Below, piece by piece: positions 28,507 to 41,063 of a stretch of 64,000 bases of DNA. Location of the stretch: contig NC_053419.1 in assembly GCF_016859285.1 (NCBI RefSeq), forward strand, positions 14,535,501-14,599,500, written 5' to 3'. This DNA comes from Xiphias gladius. Lineage: Eukaryota; Chordata; Actinopteri; Istiophoriformes; Xiphiidae. The translations under genes and the position numbers were made by a program. Below the pieces are notes generated by a model. That model saw nothing but the letters and a program-made list of their open reading frames with translations. It was not told where the DNA came from and ran no database searches. Numbering within the stretch: the stretch's first letter is position 1; the number at the start of each line of letters is the position of its first letter.

Positions 28507-28562
<56 letters not shown>
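28507..28562. repeat. (GT)n(GA)n compound microsatellite
   Basis: About 23 GT units after 'gtgtat', followed directly by about five GA units. Confidence 0.95.
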
Positions 28563-28839
28563 AAAAAGTTAGCGCGGGAATAACAAGAATGGAAACAAGC
28601 TCGACGTGTTTTTTTTTTTTTTTTCCTTACAGCATTGTTCGCATGCAAAAAATGCAAAGCTGCTTTGACGTGGTTCACTTTTTCAAGCCCTTGTTGAGGT
28701 AAGCGGTTTAATATTCATGGATGTTCGGAGCCCCCCCCCCCCGGTATTGTGACAACGTTTAGATGAGTATATACGGCTCCTTTTCTTCTCCCCGGTCACA
28801 GTCCCCTGTGTTTTTTCCTCTCTCGCCTATTTTTCGGGC

Positions 28840-29035
28840 TTGATGGACTGGGGCTAAATGGGCAGTTTTCCTTCTTTTCCAGCAGAGAGGACATCTTTAT
28901 TCCATCCCCGGCTCACAGGTTTCCCATTCAGCTCCCCTCCAAGTAATGTCAGGGCCCTTGAAAAGTGCTGCAAATCAATCTTTCATGGTGTTTTGAGGGC
29001 AATTTGACATCCATGCACTCCTCTTTTCACTCCGA
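28840..29035. promoter_or_regulatory. Candidate upstream regulatory sequence of prdm12 (proximal)
   Basis: Complex, non-repetitive sequence about 1.1-1.3 kb upstream of the TATA box ('cttgatggactggggctaaatgggc', 'tgaaaagtgctgcaaatcaatctttcatgg'). It contrasts with the simple repeats on each side. Inference from texture only. Confidence 0.25.
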
Positions 29036-29384
29036 CAACTACGAGGGGGGGATTGTCCGAAAAGAGAGAGAGAGAGGGAGAGAAAACAAAACAAAACGAA
29101 AAACAAAACAAAACGAAAAGAAAAACAAAACAAAAAACGAGCAAGTTGTGCTCTCTCTCTCTCTCTCTCTGGACGAATATGCACCATGGCAGTGTAGTGG
29201 GAAAGAAGATATGGCCACCAAATACAATAGCGGAGAGTTTTGGGAGCAGCAAGAGATAGTGAAAAGGCAAGGTGAGTGACAGGGCACGAAAAAAGATTAC
29301 TGTGAAAACAGCTGCTTTTTATGAGCGGGCCCCTCCTACGTTTGTCTCCCTTTCCCAGATGAAATTTCGCCGCTCTTTCAATGG

Positions 29385-29730
29385 GATTCTTTCTCATCTA
29401 GATTGATTTACATTTATAGCATTCATCGCACAAATCCGAGGTAAATGGCGGCGGCAGGGGAGGGAGGGGGGATGGGGGGGGGCAGCTTCTTTATTAAAGA
29501 GGAATTAAATGAATTGAATTGGGGTAACGCATGGATTTGATTTGCTTATTTATGCATTAACCTATGGCATTATTTGGAGCTGGTAAAGCCGCGGGCATGT
29601 CAGCAATAGCAAATCATCCCGCTTAGCTGTTCCATTGTAAAACAATTTAAGCTATTATTCTGTCCATTTAAAGCCTATCAATTTAATGTGGATGATTGAC
29701 AATTATTGCACAAAGAATGCGGTAATTGTT
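29385..29730. promoter_or_regulatory. Candidate conserved enhancer upstream of prdm12
   Basis: Non-coding sequence dense in homeodomain and Pou-like words: GAATTAAATGAATTGAATT, 'gatttgcttatttatgcattaacc', 'caatttaatgtggatgattgacaattattgc'. It lacks microsatellite or dispersed-repeat character apart from a G-run at 29455-29480. It resembles vertebrate developmental enhancers in texture. Conservation is untested. Confidence 0.35.
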
Positions 29731-30150
29731 TTTATTTCAAAGAGCCGGTGGGAAACCTATCAAAGAAGAGCATTTGTTTGTGGATAAATAGCAGAGTTTA
29801 CGCTTATCAGGAGAGAGAGAGAGACCAATGGCCTGGAGAAAAAAAAAAAAAAGAAAAAAAAAGGGGGAGAAAATGGACTCGATCCTGTTGAAATAAAAGA
29901 GGGGGACGTTCAAACTTTAATGTCAAAATAACAGCAAGTAGAAGGCAAATGATAAGAAATTCAGGGTTGTTTTTTTCTGATTTTGCTTGAAAATTTTGCT
30001 TTTTTTCTTTCGTGTATTTTGCTCCTTAAAAATGAGAATTATAGTCAAAGAAGAAGAAGAAGGTGGCTTGTCCTAATAATTTGCACCGAAACACTCGTTG
30101 CTAAAATATTCCCAGTCACATTAAAAAGCGCAGGCCTGTTGGGGGGGGGT

Positions 30151-30189
<39 letters not shown>

Positions 30190-30438
30190 CACTCCTGCAA
30201 ACTGCTGCCGTCCAACCAGCTGGGAGAGGAGAGTGGAGAGTCTCCCGAGATGCTCCGCAGGGTCATTAAAAACAGATTAAGGTAGCAGCCACAGTGTGGA
30301 GGATACTGAAGATCGGCTTATCTGCTGCAAAGGTGAGAGGGCTGCACCCCCCCCCCCCCCAAAAGAGCTTTTTATTTTAGTTATTTATTTATTTTTGCCC
30401 CCCTCGTTGGACGGGACAGGGGGAGACAGGACACCTGC

Positions 30439-30439
<1 letters not shown>

Positions 30440-30481
<42 letters not shown>
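30440..30481. repeat. (GT)n microsatellite
   Basis: About 20 GT units on +. A separate (CA)n tract lies at about 30152-30188. Confidence 0.9.
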
Positions 30482-30482
<1 letters not shown>

Positions 30483-30639
30483 CTTAATTTACAAAGCAAG
30501 GAAAACGGTTTTAGCCCACACATTGTTGGCTAAAATAATTCGAACATTATGACCTACTTTAACACAAAACCCCCCAGCACACACACCCAACATGCATTAC
30601 ATGTCGGATTCGTTTTATTTTCTGCCTCTTTTACCAACG

Positions 30640-31545
30640 GTGGAAAGTAACTAAATACGTGTACTCAAGCACTGTACAGTACTTGAGGTACTTGTGATTC
30701 CATTTTAGCCCCACGTTTACCAGCTGCAACATTCAAAATGATGCTTACACATTCATGCTTCGGTTACAATCTAATAACATAATACATATCATTCTGAAAT
30801 GGGTCATTCTTCACGAGGAGTATTTTCACCTTTGGTACTTAAACGTATGTTCGAGGCTAACGCTTTATGTAATTTTACCGAGTTAAAATTTTGAACGCGT
30901 GACTTCTACTTGGGAGAGAACTTTTTCTGCACCGTGGTAAAAGACCCTGAGTGCTGCACAGGCACGCTGAATCATTGTGAACATGCACGATCAGCCGGAC
31001 AGATCAATAAAACTCAATGAGAAAACCATCCATCGCTATTAAGAGGTATGACGCCTTAGATTGTGGAAGAAGTACTTAGATGTTTTACTTAAGTAAAAGT
31101 AGTGGTAATACCACAATTTAAAAGTATACTCAGTTACAATTAATTGTCCTGTGGGTAACATTTGACTTAAGTAAAAGTACAGAACTTGTTCAGAAGTGCT
31201 CATAATGCAAAATGGCTGCTTTCATTATGTTATATTACTGTTTTACTGTTGCTTTTTAAGTACATGTAGTGTTTTAATGTTGTGTCTGGCTGAGACGCAG
31301 CTCTCTCTTCCTGTGGATTTAATCTAGAACACATCATCATATCCTCTGAACTGACCATTTAATGTTAGTAAAAATCTTTACCTGCAAAGTAGCTATTGCT
31401 GACAAAGAAATCCGGTGGAGCATTAAACATATTTGCCTCTGAATTGTGGTGGAGTACAAGTATAAAGCAGCAGAAAATGCAAATACTCAAGTAAATTGCA
31501 AGTGAAATACTTGTGTAAATGTACTGTCCACCACTGGACAACACA
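30640..31545. mobile_element. Inverted-repeat dispersed element ('GGTGGAAAGTAACTAAATAC')
   Basis: The left end 'ggtggaaagtaactaaatacgtgtactcaagcactgtac' is mirrored by the right end 'gtgaaatacttgtgtaaatgtactgtccaccact' at 31502-31536. Both arms contain repeated 'acttgagtac / actcaagta' words. No transposase frame. Internal words ('acttaagtaaaagtagtgg', 31087-31105) suggest two nested or tandem fold-backs. Common fish texture; family not assigned. Confidence 0.65.
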
Positions 31546-31860
31546 CACCTACAGAAACGGCAGTATATGCATTTAAAATGATCCAATTTTTAGTATTGTA
31601 TATACAAAATGATTTTTTTTTTAAAAGAAAAAAGAAAGTGCAGACAATTAAATGTGTAATATTACTGACCAACAAAATTTTACCAGGACCTGAATATTTA
31701 GTGACTTGCCCCTGAAAATTAAAAAAAAAAAAAAAAAAAATCCCTGGAGCAGCACTGTCCCAATCACGGAGCGCTACTGTGTGATGCTCCAAATGCCAGT
31801 TGGTAAAGATGAGAATTCAAATGCTGCAGCATAAAATAACCCCCACCGGAGGAAAGGTGT

Positions 31861-32188
31861 CCGCGAATGGCTGACAATAATAATCATGCCTCGCAACCAG
31901 CATCTGCAAATGATCCCAGAACAACTAAGTTATTAGACGGCCATCGCGGACCACCGGGTCAGAAGTGTCCACGGGGACGGCACTTTAAAAAGGAAGAGGA
32001 TCAAAATCAAGGGCTGGATTTGGAAACAGCTGCACGGCATCAACGCAGGGGCCAGTATGGGGCCATGCAGGGTCCACTGTGGCAGGAGCCTCCCTGCCGA
32101 GTGCAAAGATGCGAGTGTGACAAAAGCTGGAAAGGCTCTGGAGGGGGTGGAGGGGAACATCTCACTGGAGAGGAGCCTGAGGGATGAG

Positions 32189-32227
<39 letters not shown>

Positions 32228-32260
32228 AGTTTACATGTGAAGGGAGGGAAAGGATGGAAA
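31861..32260 (+). other. GC-richer open stretch followed by (CTG)11, function unknown
   Basis: A 106-codon plus-strand frame (31867-32187) lies in a GC-richer island in AT-rich DNA. Its translation (MADNNNHASQPASANDPR...) is rich in Gly, Gln and charged residues and matches no family I know. A second frame overlaps it and runs through the (CTG)11 tract as polyleucine. No splice structure or neighbouring homologous exon supports a gene. It could be a repeat or transposon remnant. Confidence 0.2.
32192..32224. repeat. (CTG)11 trinucleotide repeat
   Basis: Eleven uninterrupted CTG units on +, giving CAG on -. No supported gene reads through it. Confidence 0.95.
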
Positions 32261-32733
32261 TATTAAATGGAGTGTTTAGGCAGCAATGAGACCTGGAAAT
32301 GTAGGAAATCCGCTACTGGTGAGCAATGAATAGATTGAAATTTGTCGTGGAAAAATAACTGTGTCTGAACCATAAAATAGCGATATGTTTGAGCAAATCA
32401 CCACACCTGAAACCACACCTGACGCTGTATTTTGACACTTAACAGACTAGGCTGATGTAGATGTTGATACCAAACAGATTTTAAAGATTGGGCTCATAAT
32501 ATTGTTTAAAAAAAAAAATACAAAAAATAGAAACATTTTTTTTTTTTGGTCTTTTGGGTGCAAATGTATCGGTTGACCGACTGCAACAATTTGAAGTTAG
32601 ATTTAAGGACAGATACAACTTGTCACATACAAATGCCAAAATTTCACTCAAAAGTTCACTGTAAAGTGTAGCAGTTAACATTAAGAACTTGTAATGATAG
32701 TATAACTCAACCACAAGAAAGGCTTGCGGAAAA

Positions 32734-34456
32734 TTTATTTGAATTTGAGAACTGGCAAAAGACTATAGAAAATATATATTTTCTGCTTATAAAACATGAA
32801 AACATACAGTTGGCCTAAATATTCTTTATGTATCATCTGTTAGTATATACAACAGAGCTCTCAGAAAGTTTCCAACGTGAAGCCCAGAATATTCAACACT
32901 TGGTATCAGAATACAACAGAAGACATTCAAATGTTTATGATATTCATCAAACAGAAAATCATCTTAACAGAACACAATAAAGGTAGTCTGGATGTTTTTA
33001 ATACATGGTTAACTGTACACATAAGGAGAAAGAAAAAAAAAAAAAAAACCAAACACCATAATTAGACATTTTGAAATTATATCCCTTTTCATTAAGAAAT
33101 GACGTTAATACCAGAATCATTTTTCCGTAATAATGCATTATTTATATCATTTATATTAGATCACACAAAGAAATAAAAAAATTAATTTAAAAAGTTATTA
33201 GCATTGGACTGAGTCCAACGCCCCACTGAGCCCACGGCGAGGGCTCAGTGGGGCGTTAGTGAACTGGGAGGTACCAAATAAGAGTTTTTGATCATAATAC
33301 TTAAAACATAAAAATACTACATTAATTATTACACAGGTAGAAGTACAGAGGCTTAGCAGTCTTGAACAGTTCAGGTACACAACATACACAAAAATCTACC
33401 ACTTCTTATTTTTCTTCATAACAAGATGCAACATCAAATTTCAAATCACACATTCAAAATCTTTGAACATTTTCAGTATGAAAACAGAACAGAAAAAGAG
33501 GGACAATTTTCCTGCAACGCTGATCACAGGAAAAAGAATATTTTTTATATAAGTATATATATATATATATGAAACATATATGTTTTAAATTAACAGTCAA
33601 ATATATGAGCATATATACATAGTTTTACAAGGTAGCAAAGGCAAAAAAGCTATTTGCAACATCCCCCTAAATCCTATCAGATCACTGTAATAAATTATCC
33701 ATGACATTTCCATTTGAAAAACGAAAAAAAAAAGGAAAAAAACATCTTAAAACTACAAGTTAAAAGTCTGTCAAAATATTAGAGAACCCATCTTTGTTTC
33801 AAAAATGAAATAAGATATTGCACCTTTTTTTTTTTTTTAAACCAGAGTACAATAAAATGACAATGAAAAACAGCATACAATGCACAACAGGAATTAAATT
33901 AGAACTACTGCCACTGGCTGACATTAATCCTTTTTTTTTAACCTTGTAACAAAAATACATTTCCTGTAACAAAACATCACAGTTTCATTTCACTGAATTA
34001 TGTAAAAGGAAAAACATTTTAACACACTCTTTAAACATTTTATGACATACGATAAACGGTATTCAAGACTGCTAAGCACATAATCATGGTTTCATTTCAA
34101 CATAACTAGAAAAAATAGATCATATTGCCTTTTGAAATGTTACAACTCTTGGGTTCATTTTGGCGATACAGTCTGAGTCAAAGACAGGAAAGTATAGAAA
34201 AACGAAACAGCTCTCTCAAGTCCAAAAAGGGATCCCAGATACTGTCTATCCAAAATAACAGTGTACATAAGCATTTAGTAACAAATAAATGTTCCTGATT
34301 TTAGAAATATTACTTTATCATACAAGTCATTCTACAGCTAGTGTTTCTCACTAAGAAAAAAGTCTTCAAGGCGTTGCAAATCTTGAACCCCCTCTGTTAA
34401 AAAAAGGGTTGTTTTCATCCTCTCAGTGATTCAAGTCATTAACCAGGGCATCTTCT
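32734..34456 (-). other. fubp3: Predicted fubp3 3' UTR
   Basis: Long AU-rich stretch after the fubp3 stop, free of exon-like features. It ends at a minus-strand AATAAA (TTTATT on +, 32734-32739). It contains a perfect 17-bp inverted repeat at 33217-33257 and several U-rich runs. The UTR extent is predicted from the polyA signal only. Confidence 0.5.
33217..33257 (-). repeat. Perfect 17-bp stem, 7-nt loop hairpin
   Basis: AACGCCCCACTGAGCCC (33217-33233), loop ACGGCGA (33234-33240), then the exact reverse complement (33241-33257). The stem is GC-rich in very AT-rich surroundings. As RNA from fubp3 it would be a strong stem-loop in the predicted 3' UTR. Confidence 0.9.
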
Positions 34457-37400
34457 CTAATGATCCTGCAGAATAAAATCAGTTTGTTGATCATTTCTCA
34501 CAATATTTACCCACATTGCAGCTGATTCCAGCGGTGACTTACACTAAAAAAAAATAAAAAATAGTCTGACATTTGTTTGGAGTTTAAAGGGAAAGTTTGG
34601 TGATATTCTGGAGTTTTCTTATTGTCAACAAATTCCCATGAAAAGTCCAAAACCAACAATGAATTTATCCTACAAACAAGATTCGTGCGTAGACCTCCAC
34701 TTTTTCCCAACAACTGTCCAAAACAGAGACTCTGCTGCACTATTTGAAATGTTACGTCATTAGGATGAACTGTAGTTTACAGCAGCAGGAAGGCGTACGT
34801 GGCAGTGACAGTGAGTGTATTAATACGCAGCGAAAAATAGTCCCCAACAAATACACCATTTACGCGTATTTAGGGCTGCAAATAACTGTTTTCTCAATTA
34901 ACTGATTTGTTTTGTCTATAAAATGTCCGAAAACATTTCAAAAAGACGACATCTTCGAATCTTCAGTCCACTGCCCAATGATATTCAATTCGCTGTCACG
35001 TGAGAAGCCGCAACTAACAGATCTTTGTAATTTTTTTCTTGAAAAATGTGATTATGTGATCATTAAAATAGTTCTAGATTAATTTTTTGTTCATTAACTA
35101 ATCTACTCATCGACTAATCGTTTCAGCACCTCTCCTGTTTAAGTAACATTTGCTAGCAACTACAATTCCCAGTGGTTTTAGGAAATGATTGACTCGTAAA
35201 ATGAAAAAAATGTGTTTGTGACCTATTTATTCATTTTTTTACACTCAGTGGCCAGTTTATTATTAGGTACATCCCGCTAAATCTATTGCAGTCTAATACA
35301 ACAGCCCTGCAGTACACCCTCCCTTCGTGAAGATTTTAATTTTGGGTTTTTATCGAAACTGTTCTACAGAGATGTTGGATTTTGTCCGACCCATTTATAT
35401 CAACGAGAGAAGACTAAATAACAAACACCTGTCTGTATATGCAGTACAGTTCTACAGCACCACAAGCCACATCCTCTTAAATGACCGTACAGTGAAGCTA
35501 CACTTTTTTTTCAACATTAGAACCTGCATGAAGGGAGGATTCATTGCAGGACTGACCCACTAACACATTGTTGGTTTTGGGCTTTTCATTAGATTGGTTT
35601 ATCCTTTAACATGTGTACTGTGAAGCTGTGAGAGACGTGTTGAGAAACGTGTTGAGAAACTGCTGGGGGTCGGTTCTCACCTGAAGGCCCGGGGCTTGTG
35701 TCTGCTGTGCGCCCTGGTTGAAGTAGGCCATCGGCTGTCTGTAGAAGTCAACCCAGGCATTGTAGTCAGGATTAGAGGTCTGCTGAGAGCCAGGACCGGC
35801 TGTCTGGCCTGAAGGGGAGGAAAAAACACCGATGAGGGAGAATTAGAGGAGCAGGAATCAAGAATATTAAGTCACATTTGCAGGTTTGAGGTGTGATGGC
35901 AGAGCTCAATCATCTCCCTTAGTCCGTTTGTGTTGTGCTCAAAATAAAATAAAACAAGGACTCACCCCAAGCTTTATTGTATTCAGGAGCGGTGCTCTGG
36001 GGTTGGTTTTGCTGACCTGTAAACAAGAACAAGAAATGTTTGAGATGTTTAACACTGCAGCTTCTATCCGAAAACTTCTTTTTTAAAAATCAAAGTTTAA
36101 ATTTGTGTGATTTTACGACAAATCTTGACTACAGCTTTTCCACTCATATGGCTTTTCGAAAGCCAGTGCTGATGAGCAGACTCTCCGGCTAAAGTTACGA
36201 GTTCAGAATCTTTCCAACATAGTGCGTAAATGCTTGCAATATTATATAAAAAAATTCCCACATCATCAGGCTGGTGTGAACTAAGTTTAAGTGCACATAA
36301 GCAAAGGTGAATGAAATTTATTCTAAACAGGAGATTAAAATAAAGTGTGCCTCAAGCTGGTTGTTAAAAAAAAAAAAAAAAGTCTTTTCTCTCTGAGTGA
36401 CACTTGCCTAGCTTTTTATAATACTGCTCCCAGTCCATCTGGCCCGTCTGGGATCCATTGTGACCTGAAACCAGACACAGATACCACCACCAGACTTACT
36501 GAGAGTGAGCTTCGCTTTTCCCTTTTACACCTTCCGCTCTCGTCTGCAATTATGCTTCCTAATGATGACCATTGATTGCAAATTTAAAATCTGAGGACAA
36601 GCCTCGGTGACAACTGTTTATGCACTTTTTGTTCCCTTATTGAGTCAGGCATTGGCTCAAATGATCCAGCGGTGAAAAGATCCGATTTGTGGATTTGTTG
36701 TGTTTTTATACTGAAATTCTGTCTAGAAAACATAGACCGAGTATACTACTTGGTGTACTGACTTACTGTGGTCCTGTTGGCTTTGAGGCTGCCATATTTG
36801 AAAGGTTGTACCCCATCCTCCAGTCATGAACGTCTGAGGCCCACTTTAGGCAAAAATAAACAGATAATTCAAAGTGAGACCAAAAAAAAAAACAAAAACT
36901 TGACAATTTCCCACTGAAGACACTGTGTCACACTATCCGCAGACGTTTTGACCAGCAACACATGAACAAATACATGAAAATGTGACATGGTGAGGAGAGA
37001 TATTGATCATTACTGTTGAGGAGGAGTGGCTGGTCCTTGGTTGTAGGGATTCATACCGAAGCTGCTGTTGCTCCCCATTCCAGGGCCCTGGAGCAGAGAA
37101 AGGGAAGAGGAGGCGAGTGAGAGACCACACTTGTGCTTAAAAGGGAGCCAACAGGCAAGGTCAGAGGGCAGGGCTGGCCGCCGGTGCACTCCATTAAGTC
37201 CATTTGATGGATTTTTCATGTTTAACCTCTAGTGACATCCTGCCGGCCACCAGGACCACAGCAGCCCAGCTCACCCCAGCAGCTCCCCGCATTGACATGT
37301 GTGCTCATGAATATCAGGCCAGACAATAGCATTTTGGGGGAGTACCAGGGGGGCCGGAGCCAGACCACCTACCCCAATTCTATCATCGATCAGCTGGCGG

Positions 37401-40400
37401 GCCTTTTCCAACTGCTGAGGGGTGCCTCGGATGGAAAAGATGCGCACGTTGGGGTCGGTGTTGGGCGGTGGGTTTCTCTGTAGCTCCACGTGGGCACGAG
37501 ACTGCTCTTTGATGTTCTTGATGGTTTCTCCACCTGGAAAAGTATCAAGTAATGAGTTTTTTCACGTTTTTCTATGTGGCTGACATAAGACTTCTACAAC
37601 AGAAGTGTTAGAAAAGTCCTTAAAGTTGAAATTTTTATAACAATCTATCAAATGACAAAGTAAAAACAATTGGACAATGTGAAAAAGGGTCGCTCATAGT
37701 GATGAACCAACAGGGAATTATCACTTGAATCTGCAGCTCTTCTCTGCTTTGAAGAGCTTTATAGTGAGTCTCGCCTCATTGTTTAGCTGCTGGGCCCACA
37801 ACTTTAATGTTTTGGTTCACCATCACTTGTTTTCAGCAGCAGCGGGCAACTGTTTTTAGCACAAAAGCTCTAAATACCCACTGTGCGCTACCTGCTCAGC
37901 ACCCAACAGCAGACTGACACAGTTAGCAACTAGCTGGTGAGTATAGTGGCGCATTTAGCAGATAAGAGCCAGATATTTCCCACAGGGCTTGGTAGAGACC
38001 AAGAGCAGCTAAGAGAGACTGAAAATTGGACATAACTCAATAGCAATTTTACTAAAGTTGTGCTGGATGTGTGAACAAGCAACTGTTTGCTATCAAGTGC
38101 ACCGGATCAACATAAAGGGCAATGATGTGTCAGTGTGGTGTTCACATCTGAAACCCTTTCACCCCACACCTTTGTGATGTATGAAACGTGTGCATGTCTT
38201 GGGGTTGGGGGGGGGGGGCACAAGTCATACAAACTAGTTCATTTCGAGCATACACCCACCTTTATGCTGCGTTCACGTAGTATCAGATTTATCGTAATCA
38301 GGCATTTCCGATTTGTAAATAACGCTCACATCAATATCCAAGTATGACCGGGAAACTTGACTTTTTTGAAAGCTCCGATATATATTTAATGTGGACACCT
38401 CACATCAGCCACAGTCTGTTTGATATAATTAAACGTAAATGTAACGGATATAGTGTTATATTTTCAATGCACAGTGTTTTTTTTATAACTTTAACATGAC
38501 CAAGTCTGTGATCATACAACCGTCTGGATGACATGAACGCTTCGCCAGTAATTAATGTGGGAATCTTCCCCATCTCCACCGTGTATCCTGTAGGACATGA
38601 ACGCAGCATTAGGCCAGACTTCTCTTCACTAGAATCACATTGATTCACTTGACTAAACTAATGTGATAGTGCTACCTTGTGAAGATTCTGGCATGTGTCC
38701 CACCACTTATCTACCATTCTGTGGTAACATCCATGCAAATCGGTAAACAAAAGGAGACATCTCCTGCACGCCACCCCCCCCTCTGCATCAGATGCCAGCT
38801 TCCCGACGTGTGGGGAGAGCAATTACACCAGCAGGGAGAAATGAAACAGAGCTGGCAGGAGAAAAGGGCCAAAATTGAAGCGTATCCTCCTTCTGGGATA
38901 TCATTTGTCTCTTTTACCCTTTTCATTCTTGACTCTGTGTTGTCCTGTGTGATGAGAGGAGGGGGTGAACGGGGGTGAACGGGGGGCACACAGCCGCAAC
39001 CACACCACCCCCTCCACAATGCCCATCTGAACGAAAAAAAAAAGGCTGAGGGTGCTTCCCGGGGGGACACCAGGGCTGTCCCAACATCAATTACACATTT
39101 GTTCACTTGTGGCTGACACTCAGATGACCCTAGCTGACCTCCGAATGAAAATGCTCATCAAAAACCTCTCCTCCTCCCGTAGCCTATTCCTTGCTGCCAA
39201 CAGACTGCACATGGGCCATTAACCCATTGTCAACCAAATGAAACTTCTGCCTTAATGAAGCCATTATGAGCTCTTCTAGTCAGACAGCAGAGAGCAATGA
39301 AGACCCTGACTATTCATTTCATGGACTGGGCTGTAGTGAGGACAGATAATACGGGGCCTTATTAATGAGACTGGTTTACTGAGCTGGAGAAAAGGAGGGG
39401 ATACAAAAGTGCAACTGGTGACGGCATTCAGGGCAAAGCCAAGGGACTGGTTAGCTGCTGGTGGTGGGGAAAAACTCTGAAGCCTCAAGGGAAAAATAAC
39501 ACTACCAGAATGTGTGATACAGAAATTGCTAATGCAACAGTAGCTTTACACATGAAACTAGGGCTGGGTGATATGGTTGAAATATATATATAATATTCAT
39601 ATAAAATCAATTTATATCACTGTATGGAAAATGTTTGGGGAGAGGAGAGAAGGGAGAAAAAAAAAAAAATATCGCTGAATTACAAGTGAGCATCCTCCAC
39701 CTTGAAAAATCAGGGTTTCCCCTGAATGAAATTGGATTTGTTTACCCTTTGTCGGTTTGATGGAAAAACTCAGCTTGAACCAGTTTTAATAACTCTCACT
39801 CTCTCAGATAGTTGTTCTAGGAATAGCCTAAAGTGGATATTGTTTTGTATATTTTTCACTCTGTTAATTATGTGTTAAAGAGCTGAGACAATAGAGTTGA
39901 TTGACAGAAAATTAAATCAGCTCAATATTGATGATAATTAATGGGTTTTTATAGATTTTTTTAAGAACAAAAATGGCAAAAATTCACCGGTTCCATTTTC
40001 TCAAGTGTGAGCATGAACATCTTTAGGTTCTGGACTTTTGGCCATGCAATATGAGTCATTTCAAAGACATTACCATGGGCTCTGGGAAGTTGTGATGGGT
40101 ATTTTTTACTTCTTCCGGACATGTCATATACCGAACGATTAACTGAAAAATTGAGAGCATAATCGGCAGATAGATACAGCCCTAATATTCTCTTTTGTAT
40201 TTGTTCTCTCTTGTACTCTGTTGCACTGGTTTTATGATATGTTAACATGAAGCTGACAGTGTACTGTCCAATACTTTGAAGACTTACAGAGCTACAATAA
40301 AAATATATCTGGCAGGAAAATGTAAGTAAAAATCACTTAAAATTATCCATCTTATGCTCAGAACTCGTCATAACTACTTCACTCACTAACTTTGGTAGCT

Positions 40401-41005
40401 TTCAAGTACCATTTACTTGGGAATATTAATTTCGTAAAACAATCCCATTAAATGATCATATCATCCTGACATTCCACTTACGATTGATAAAGACATGAGA
40501 ATCAACTTGCGTTCTATACACACTGAATGCAAGTTTCTGTTTCACATTATAGGTCATTTACTTCTCATTTCTGGGGGGTAGCGACAAAAGATCTGCATTC
40601 ATCTTAGGAATACTTGGATATTATTATATAAGTTTAGGAAAGATTTGAGTCCATCCAACAGTCAGCGACAGATTTTGAATTATCATGGACACAGCATGAA
40701 AGTTAGTTCTTGACCTTAGAAACAGTAGTTTGACAAAGGAATCTTGACTTGAGGTCCACTCACTAGCTTTTTCCTGGAGATTTCAACAAGCAAATTTCAT
40801 TTACAACTCAGCAAAGTCCACCTACTGAAGAAGACTGTGATAAAACTGAAAGCCTTGGAAAAGCTAGTAATTCAACCTTGAGTTTAGATTTTTTTATGGG
40901 AAAAACTCATGACTAAAGTTGTAGGGTTCTGGTTACGGCTCCTGCACTGAGTTTGAGCCGGTTATAAGTCTGAACAGGTTGGTGGGTGGCTTGATTCATC
41001 ACAAG

Positions 41006-41063
<58 letters not shown>

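Larger units (their letters stand above)
27871..32733. other. Intergenic region between prdm12 promoter and fubp3 3' end
   Basis: No supported gene. It holds many simple repeats ((GA)n 27931-27949, AAAAG pentamers about 28290-28370, (GT)n 28507-28552, (CA)n about 30152-30188, (GT)n 30440-30480, (CTG)11 32192-32224) and a dispersed element at 30640-31545. Two stretches look like possible regulatory sequence. Confidence 0.55.

Noticed and set aside
28975-29397. 140-codon minus-strand frame upstream of prdm12
   Set aside because: Dominated by (GA)n and AAAAC simple repeats, with no recognisable domain.
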